NCBI GenBank assembly: GCA_964444825.1
Contig: CAYUIS010000062.1
Span: 1-27,811 of the forward strand
DNA length: 27,811 nt
Origin: CAYUIS01 sp964444825
GTDB lineage: Bacteria > Chloroflexota > Anaerolineae > B4-G1
Reading direction: 5' to 3'
Part shown: positions 22,283-27,811 of the stretch, piece by piece
How positions within the stretch are numbered: position 1 is the first letter of the stretch
Layout of the letters: every line of letters starts with the position of its first letter
Translations under genes and position numbers: made by a program
The notes under the pieces: generated by a model
What the model was told of the DNA's origin: nothing
The model's input: only the letters and a program-made list of their open reading frames with translations
The model's database searches: none

Positions 22283-25021
22283 ATGCGGACCGGGCTCACT
22301 CCGTGTTTAGCGGTGCCACGATATCTCCCCGCCTTGTCACTTGGGTGGTTTCTGCTTCTCCTCACCGCTTGTGGAGGCACCTTCGAGATGGGCGTCGAGC
22401 GCGCTTTCACACCGGATCAGCCGGCTATGCCTGAGATTCTCACCCTGTCGCCAGAACAACCGCAAATCCCGACGCCAACACCGGCTGCTCCCCTGCCGGG
22501 ATTCGTCTACCGGACGGATGCCGGTCTCTGGAGGGTGGATGGGCGAGGGCAGTCCGTGCAGGTCTTGGCGGATGATGGCAAACACGGTGTGCCCGCCATC
22601 TCCCCCGACGGCGCCTATGTGCTATACCTGAATGAGAATGCGGACGAGGCCGACAGTGGGCAGTCGGCCGACAGCGAGCAGTCGGTCGATCTCTGGCTGG
22701 CCGACCTGAGGACCGGCGAGCGGCGCAACCTGACCAGGACGCCCAACTCTGCCGAGACCAACTTTCAGTGGTGGCCAGCGCGGCCCGACCTGGTCATCTT
22801 TAGCTCGCGGCCGCGGGAGGTGCTGCCGGAGCTTGGCGTGACTGGTTTCCTGGCAGTGGTGGGCATAGATGGCGATGGGTATCGCGTCCTGGACGACCAG
22901 AATCACACCGGTGGCCTGCCTGCCCCGTCGCCGGATGGCCAGACGATTGCCTACGGCAGCGGCAGCACTGGTTGGCTCTATCGCTGGGGGATGGGGCCGG
23001 AGGTTTTTGACCCAGCCGACTATGGGTTGCCCAGATACAGGGATGCCCACATTAGCAGTCCATCCTGGTCCCCCGACGGCGGGAAACTGGCCTGGATCGT
23101 CCGTGGTGATTTTGCCGCGGACGGGGGTCTCCAAATGGGCGTCGCCGTATTCGACCTGGAAACCGGAAGCACGCAGATTGTGCATCTTTACGACCCGGCG
23201 GTTGGAGATGGCTGGCCGCCTCCCCCGCTCTGGAGTCCCGATGGACAATGGCTCGCCTTTACCGCCTGGGCTCAGGACCCTGACGAGGCGGGCGTGTGGG
23301 TCGTGCGGACCGATGGACAGCAGGAAGGGGCGTCGCAGTCGTTGTTCACCGAATACAATTTGGGCGGCAGCCGCCCGGTCTGGATATCGAATGGGGGTTG
23401 GCTGGCCTTCAGTCGTGAACTGGAGGGTGGGGGGACGAGTGCCTGGGCTGCCCAGCCGGGAACGTGGGGGTTAATCCGGCTCGATCTGCCGTCCGATGCC
23501 TATATCACAGGCTGGGTCAGTCCAGCCACTGAAAACGCGCCCTCAGCGACACCAGGGGCGCCTCAGATCACATCCACGCCAGCACCGATACCAGGCACAC
23601 TTGGATGGAACACGTACTCGAATCCGGCTTTTGGAGTCTCTTTCCAGTATCCTGCTCATTGGCAGCCTGAAGGGGATGATAGATATGCTGGAGAGGATGG
23701 TTTTGTCAACGTCGGCGCTATTGGTAGCCGGGGAGCATCTATTGATGACCTCGTTGCCAGCGAGGTTGAGCATATATTGTTGCCCTACGGATCAGAGCCG
23801 GTCATCGAAAACCTGCGGATTCAAGATCGGGAGGTACGCTTGATCCTGCCCTCAACCGATGCGAATATGGGGGGCCAGGCAGCGTTGATTGTCTCCTTTC
23901 CTGAGCCCGTGGAGATGGGGGACACGTACCAGTTCTTTGCGCTCTATGCTGACCAGGACCACATCCGCACGATTGCGCAAACCCTGCGGTTCATCGCCAA
24001 CTCATCTGCAATCGGAGCCGCCACACCCGAGCCGCCAATTGCCTGGGTGAATCTGCCGCCGGGGCTAGCCTACAGCACCCGCGATGGTCTCTGGTTGATC
24101 AACGCCGACGAGCAGCCGGTGCAGATTCACGACGACCCTCAAGCTGTTCTCTCTCCCGATGGCACCCAGCTTGTCGCCATCCAGCAGGATGTGTGGCTGC
24201 TCAACCTGGTCGAGGGCTCCATCCGGCACCTGATCAACACGCCCGACCGGACTGAATGCTGCTTCCGCTGGTGGCCTGAGAGGCCAGACGTGCTGCTTTT
24301 CTATTCTACCGAGGAAGGGGTTGAGCCTGGCCCTGGTATGATGTACAGATTGAGCACAATCGACGTGGACGGACACGGGTACCGGGTGCTGGACACCGAG
24401 CACGACGCCGGGACTACCTCTGGTCCTGGACAGTTTGCGCCTTCGCCTGATGGGCAAACCATTGCCTACGGAAGCGGCAGCACAGGCTGGCTCTACCACT
24501 GGGAGGCAGGGGTACAGGCCTTTGATCCGGCTGACTATGGTTTGACTGGCTATGGAGAGATGCAGATTGGCCAACCGGCCTGGTCGCCCGATGGCGCGCG
24601 GTTGACCTGGATCGTCAAGGGAGGTGTTGCGGCAGACTCCAGTTCTGCTTGGACAGGGATCGGCCTGTTTGATCTGACGGCTCGGACCGCCCAGGTTCTG
24701 CACTCCCACGAATCGCAAGGTGTGGGTTGGCCGGCGGCCCCGGTCTGGAGTCCTGACGGAAAATGGCTGGCCTTTGGCGACGGTTCGCCCTCGGACAGCG
24801 CAGGTCTGTGGATCGCGCGGGCCGACGGGCAAGGGGAATTCCACCTGGGCCTGGGAGGCAAACCTGTATGGAGTCCGGATGGGAAATGGCTGGTCTTTGA
24901 GGGTTTCCTACAGGATGGGCTCCCGGCTTACTTGCTGGCCGAGGTGGAGACGTGGGAACTGCGCCCGCTCAACGTGCCCTACGATCGCTACGGTATGCTT
25001 GTGGACTGGATCAGTCCGTAG
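22283..25021 (+). CDS. Double PD40-type propeller lipoprotein with central PsbP-like domain (type P2-B-P2)
   Basis: 912 residues. Lipobox LTAC (Cys30) followed by GGTFEMGVE, a variant of the GTLEVGIE motif of the genes at 15086 and 17063. Two propellers of the same subtype (about residues 72-410 and 590-912) both contain GLW(R/L), WLADL or WLLNL, PSPDGQTIAYGSGSTGWLY and FDPADYGL. Between them, about 440-575, lies a PsbP-like domain opening WNTYSNPAFGVSFQYPAHW, akin to the C-terminal domain of the gene at 15086. AGGAGG precedes ATG 22283 by 6 bp; the same frame is open upstream to 22145 but lacks a signal-peptide logic there. Last gene of the plus-strand series; it converges with the Asp-box gene at only 26 bp distance, and no terminator hairpin is evident. 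Confidence 0.87.
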   Translation: MRTGLTPCLAVPRYLPALSLGWFLLLLTACGGTFEMGVERAFTPDQPAMPEILTLSPEQPQIPTPTPAAPLPGFVYRTDAGLWRVDGRGQSVQVLADDGKHGVPAISPDGAYVLYLNENADEADSGQSADSEQSVDLWLADLRTGERRNLTRTPNSAETNFQWWPARPDLVIFSSRPREVLPELGVTGFLAVVGIDGDGYRVLDDQNHTGGLPAPSPDGQTIAYGSGSTGWLYRWGMGPEVFDPADYGLPRYRDAHISSPSWSPDGGKLAWIVRGDFAADGGLQMGVAVFDLETGSTQIVHLYDPAVGDGWPPPPLWSPDGQWLAFTAWAQDPDEAGVWVVRTDGQQEGASQSLFTEYNLGGSRPVWISNGGWLAFSRELEGGGTSAWAAQPGTWGLIRLDLPSDAYITGWVSPATENAPSATPGAPQITSTPAPIPGTLGWNTYSNPAFGVSFQYPAHWQPEGDDRYAGEDGFVNVGAIGSRGASIDDLVASEVEHILLPYGSEPVIENLRIQDREVRLILPSTDANMGGQAALIVSFPEPVEMGDTYQFFALYADQDHIRTIAQTLRFIANSSAIGAATPEPPIAWVNLPPGLAYSTRDGLWLINADEQPVQIHDDPQAVLSPDGTQLVAIQQDVWLLNLVEGSIRHLINTPDRTECCFRWWPERPDVLLFYSTEEGVEPGPGMMYRLSTIDVDGHGYRVLDTEHDAGTTSGPGQFAPSPDGQTIAYGSGSTGWLYHWEAGVQAFDPADYGLTGYGEMQIGQPAWSPDGARLTWIVKGGVAADSSSAWTGIGLFDLTARTAQVLHSHESQGVGWPAAPVWSPDGKWLAFGDGSPSDSAGLWIARADGQGEFHLGLGGKPVWSPDGKWLVFEGFLQDGLPAYLLAEVETWELRPLNVPYDRYGMLVDWISP
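22649..22684 (+). repeat. Two tandem 18-bp units in a propeller loop
   Basis: Two near-identical 18-bp units (22649-22666 and 22667-22684) encode ADSGQS and ADSEQS. They extend a loop of the first propeller of the 22283 lipoprotein. The matching loop is much shorter in its second propeller and in the gene at 17063, so this is a local slippage expansion. Confidence 0.8.
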
Positions 25022-25047
25022 GCAGGGAGCGAAGCGGGGGCACTTGA

Positions 25048-26058
25048 CTAGACAGTCTGGACGCCTCCTTCCGAGAGCCCGACTAGGATCGGCGATCCTT
25101 CATCAAGCCCAAGGGGTGCTGCGACGCACGTGATACCCGCTTCGAAACTCGCGCCCGCTCCCCAATCAGACCAGGACGCGCCCCCATCCCGCGAGACGAG
25201 CAGCCGGTCGCTCAACGCTACCAGGATGGTTGCCGGGTAGGAGACCCCGGGTGAGAGCAGGATGCCATTGACCGGTTCGGTGATGGTCTCTTCTCCCAGC
25301 CGTGTCCAGGTGCGCCCCCGGTCCTCCGAACGGTAGAGGCCGCAGGTTTCGGTGCCGGCGAACAGAACGCCGGTCCCTCCGTCTTTCCCGTCGTTGGTAT
25401 AACCTGGTGATATGGCCAGGCTGAGCACGGGTGCGAGATCGGGGGAAAAGTCCACCTCTCGCCAGGCGCGACCGCCATTTGTGCTGCGAAAGATGCCGCT
25501 CTCCGTGCCGACGAAAACGGTCTCGTCAGTGTGGAAGTCAGGCGAGAGGACCATACAAAAGACCTGCAGGTCGAGCAGTCCGAAATTCCAGCGCGCCCAC
25601 CGGCCGCCCCTGTCGGCCGAACGGAAGACGCCATCTTCCAGTGTGCCTGCGAGCAGGATAGAGTCCCGATCAAAGTCCGGCGAAACGGCCAGGGCCGAGA
25701 CGACGGGTGGCGGCTCAGGCAGTAGTACACCGTTCCAGGTTCGACCGGCGTCGACGGAACGCATGACGCCACCGGATACACCGGCAAAGGCGCAATGATC
25801 CGACGCGAAACTGGGCGAGACAGCGACGGCCATCGTCGCCAGGGGCGCTTCCAGGCCTAGCGAATCGTATGCGGGGATCCAACTGTCGCCAGCATCTTCC
25901 GAGCGGTACAGTCCCGTTTGGCGGGCAGCGAAGCAGACAGCATCCTCAGCAAAGGTCGGCGACACGGCAATGGCATAGACCAAGTCCTGCACCTGGGTCT
26001 CGTTTTCTGAGTATTCTACATCATTTTCTACACTGGTTTCTACCACTGTATCCCCCAT
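25048..26058 (-). CDS. Asp-box (BNR) beta-propeller protein
   Basis: 336 residues read from the minus strand. Six Asp-box motifs of the S-x-D-x-G-x-x-W type are visible: YRSEDAGDSW, MRSVDAGRTW, FRSADRGGRW, FRSTNGGRAW, YRSEDRGRTW and VSRDGGASW. AVSPDF-like strands lie between them, as in Ycf48-like and sialidase-fold propellers. No sialidase catalytic arginine triad or FRIP motif is apparent. The N-terminus is acidic with no signal peptide, so it appears cytoplasmic, unlike the other propellers in the window. It starts 4 bp after the stop of the chaperonin gene with no strong RBS of its own, so translational coupling is likely. Function is unknown. Confidence 0.85.
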   Translation of the reverse strand: MGDTVVETSVENDVEYSENETQVQDLVYAIAVSPTFAEDAVCFAARQTGLYRSEDAGDSWIPAYDSLGLEAPLATMAVAVSPSFASDHCAFAGVSGGVMRSVDAGRTWNGVLLPEPPPVVSALAVSPDFDRDSILLAGTLEDGVFRSADRGGRWARWNFGLLDLQVFCMVLSPDFHTDETVFVGTESGIFRSTNGGRAWREVDFSPDLAPVLSLAISPGYTNDGKDGGTGVLFAGTETCGLYRSEDRGRTWTRLGEETITEPVNGILLSPGVSYPATILVALSDRLLVSRDGGASWSDWGAGASFEAGITCVAAPLGLDEGSPILVGLSEGGVQTV

Positions 26059-26062
26059 TCAG

Positions 26063-27697
26063 CTATGCTGTATCCATTGATTGTTGGGGCGTTTTGTGGT
26101 GAACCATCACGTCCACCGTCAGCGCCAGGGCTGCACCTGCGACGCCGCTGCGCACGGCCGCTGTCTGGACGCTGGTCACGTCATAGACCCCCGCCCCCGC
26201 CATATCGACGACCTGCCCCGATCTCACGTCGAAACCCCACCCTGGATCGGCCTGTTTGATCTCGGCCATAACTTCGCTGGCATCGTATCCGGCGTTGGTT
26301 AGGATGGCGCGGATAGGGGCTTCCAGGGCCTTGATCAGGATACGATAAGCCGCCTGGGCGTCTGAGTCTGTGGCCTGCTCCATCTTTGCCTGCAGCGCAG
26401 GGCGACAGGCGAGCAGCGATACCCCGCCACCGGGCAGGACGCCGTCCATGATGCCACCGCGCAGCGCATCAGCCGTCCGCTGGGCCAGTTCCTTGCGGGC
26501 CTCGATCTCCAATTCGGTCGCGCCTCCTACCCATAGCGTCGCCGCGCCACCCATCAACTTGCCGATACGTTGTCGCAGTTTTTTGCGCGCTTCTGGATCG
26601 TCAACTTGCTTGTACGCCGCTCGTAGATCCGCAATGTGCTTGCGCAGCACGCGGGCGTCCCCCTTGCCCCCCACGATGCCAAAGTAGGTGCGATCGGCCC
26701 AGGCCCGGCGTGCCCGGCCCAGATCCTCCAGCCCAAATCGATCCAGCGTATTGCCTGCCGCTGAAACATAGGCCCGGCCGCCGGTCAGAACTGCCAGGTC
26801 CTCCATAGCCGTCGCCTGATCGCTCAGCATCATTCCTGGCACTTTGACCGCAATGGCTTGGAACTTATCCGGGTCGCGGCTGGCTGTCAACAACACCGCC
26901 ATCGCTCCGTCAGAGATCTGTTTGGCTGTGACCAACAGCGCGCGGGTTCCGTCCCGGACCACCTTGTCCACCACGGAAATAAGCAGACGAGGCTCTTGGA
27001 TATCGAGGTCGCTGATCAGGACGGCTACGTCGTTCATATCTGTGCGGAGCTTGGTGTGGTCGGTGATCATCTGGCGGGATAGGACGCCGGATTTCCAATA
27101 CATCCCCTCCACGTATTCCCGCTCGATCTCCCGACTGCGGCCGGACCGAATCTCGAGCCGGCCGTATTCGCCGATGATGTCAAAGACCTCGCCCAGCATC
27201 TTGGCCAGCGGGGGATCGTAGCATATCGACTCGGCGATCTGGGCCAGCCTATGCTTGCCCTCCAGATACACGGCCTCCCCGGCCAACTCGTCGAGGATCA
27301 GCCGCATGCCTCGTTCGAGGTGGTGGCGCAGCCGCATCGCGTTGCCGCCGGCGGTGATGTAGCGCACACCCTGATCGAACACCGATTGGAACAGGATGGC
27401 CGCGGTGGCTGTCCCGTCTCCGACCTCCTCGTGGAGCTTCCATAGCAGGTGGCGGATGAACATCGCGCCCACGTCGTCGCCACGGTCCGCCAGTTGGATG
27501 ATACGGCGGGCGATCACACCGCCGTCGTCGAGGAGTTCTGGTGGTTTGTTGGAGCCGGCGGTCCGCTCCAGCGCGACGACGCGAGGTAGCGGCCCCAGGG
27601 TTGGACGGATCGTCCGCACCATCTGGTCGATGCCCCGCTGCATGGACTCGTACGTGACGGGTTGGACGACTACCCGTCGGGTTTTGGATTTGGCCAT
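26063..27697 (-). CDS. Divergent Cpn60/GroEL-family chaperonin paralogue
   Basis: 544 residues, the usual Cpn60 length. Equatorial and nucleotide motifs are present: TLGP (33-36), DDGG with Asp58 matching GroEL Asp52, and GDGTATAAIL with Asp94 matching Asp87. Also present are a VGGATELEIEARK stretch (390-402) and LPGGGVSLL (421-429). A gap-free alignment from TELE to GGG places Arg407 at the position of GroEL Asp398, the residue needed for ATP hydrolysis; the nearest acid is Asp410. Apical residues matching GroEL Tyr199, Tyr203 and Phe204 are Val205, Gln209 and Met210. The tail ends TPQQSMDTA without the GGM repeats. No groES gene is nearby. Probably an accessory chaperonin with altered ATPase and client range. 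ATG at 27697, with AGAGGA about 12 bp upstream. Confidence 0.9.
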   Translation of the reverse strand: MAKSKTRRVVVQPVTYESMQRGIDQMVRTIRPTLGPLPRVVALERTAGSNKPPELLDDGGVIARRIIQLADRGDDVGAMFIRHLLWKLHEEVGDGTATAAILFQSVFDQGVRYITAGGNAMRLRHHLERGMRLILDELAGEAVYLEGKHRLAQIAESICYDPPLAKMLGEVFDIIGEYGRLEIRSGRSREIEREYVEGMYWKSGVLSRQMITDHTKLRTDMNDVAVLISDLDIQEPRLLISVVDKVVRDGTRALLVTAKQISDGAMAVLLTASRDPDKFQAIAVKVPGMMLSDQATAMEDLAVLTGGRAYVSAAGNTLDRFGLEDLGRARRAWADRTYFGIVGGKGDARVLRKHIADLRAAYKQVDDPEARKKLRQRIGKLMGGAATLWVGGATELEIEARKELAQRTADALRGGIMDGVLPGGGVSLLACRPALQAKMEQATDSDAQAAYRILIKALEAPIRAILTNAGYDASEVMAEIKQADPGWGFDVRSGQVVDMAGAGVYDVTSVQTAAVRSGVAGAALALTVDVMVHHKTPQQSMDTA

Positions 27698-27772
27698 TGG
27701 GCTTGTGTTTTCCTCTCTGTGTGATGCAATGATGCTTGAGCCGTCTTTGAACGGGCGGCATAGAGCCCCGGA

Positions 27773-27800
27773 ATTATACCAGGTCTTGGGCTGACTTCAA
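27773..27800 (-). promoter_or_regulatory. Probable sigma-70 promoter of the chaperonin operon
   Basis: On the minus strand an extended -10 box (TGG then TATAAT, complement of 27773-27778) lies 16 bp downstream of TTGAAG (complement of 27795-27800), a 4/6 match to the -35 consensus. The start codon is 75 bp further on. I saw no CIRCE inverted repeat (TTAGCACTC-N9-GAGTGCTAA), so HrcA control, common for groEL, is not supported. Confidence 0.65.
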
Positions 27801-27811
27801 CTAGGGGAGCG

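Noticed and set aside
25022..25047. Possible bidirectional terminator between the convergent genes
   Set aside because: Only a 4-bp GACT/AGTC pairing with no T-run could be found, too weak to call.
26063..27697. Calling the chaperonin the housekeeping groEL
   Set aside because: No groES beside it, no GGM tail, altered Asp398 position and apical residues; a paralogue is more likely.

Overview
The window looks like chromosomal DNA of a GC-rich, probably free-living bacterium. The best fit is the phylum Chloroflexota (Anaerolineae-like). This is inferred from gene content: many lipoproteins with Pro/Thr-rich linkers, abundant beta-propeller proteins, a LysM/L,D-transpeptidase, PA14 repeats and a divergent Cpn60 paralogue. 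No rRNA or marker gene in the window confirms it. I saw no tRNA, rRNA, CRISPR array, transposase or phage gene.

Layout. 1-157 is unassigned. 170-1885 is a GH63/trehalase-like (alpha/alpha)6 glycosidase. After a 385-bp spacer comes an OmpR/PhoB-type two-component system (2271-3898). Then follows a tight run (4038-7429) of a small lipoprotein, a polytopic membrane protein with a BamE-like tail, a GNAT acetyltransferase and a beta-lactamase-fold lipoprotein. Next are an ECF sigma factor with its membrane-anchored partner (7508-9264) and a further lipoprotein (9349-10287). From 10404 to 25021 there is a seven-gene same-strand series with gaps from a 26-bp overlap to 64 bp: LysM/L,D-transpeptidase, triple-PA14 protein, LVIVD propeller lipoprotein, two PD40-propeller lipoproteins, a META plus Reg_prop lipoprotein, and a third PD40 lipoprotein. 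On the opposite strand lies a two-gene operon: a divergent Cpn60 (26063-27697) followed 4 bp later by an Asp-box propeller protein (25048-26058).

The main regulatory observation is that three promoters share one gap-free 71-bp architecture. They lie ahead of the response regulator (2151-2221), the 4038 lipoprotein (3924-3994) and the LysM/L,D-transpeptidase (10297-10367). Each has an 11-bp-phased series of GTAAC/GTGAC-like hexamers whose last copy ends exactly 10 bp before a -10 box. This is the expected layout of a PhoB/OmpR-type activator site that takes the place of a -35 box. I infer that the local two-component system autoregulates and drives the two envelope operons, so most of the window may be one cell-surface regulon.

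Other points of interest are lipoproteins assembled from shuffled domains that share a CGTLEVGIE-like motif after the lipid cysteine, an in-frame 24-bp repeat insertion in a propeller, and a chaperonin whose residue aligning with GroEL Asp398 is Arg. All functional statements rest on motif reading by eye, not on database searches.
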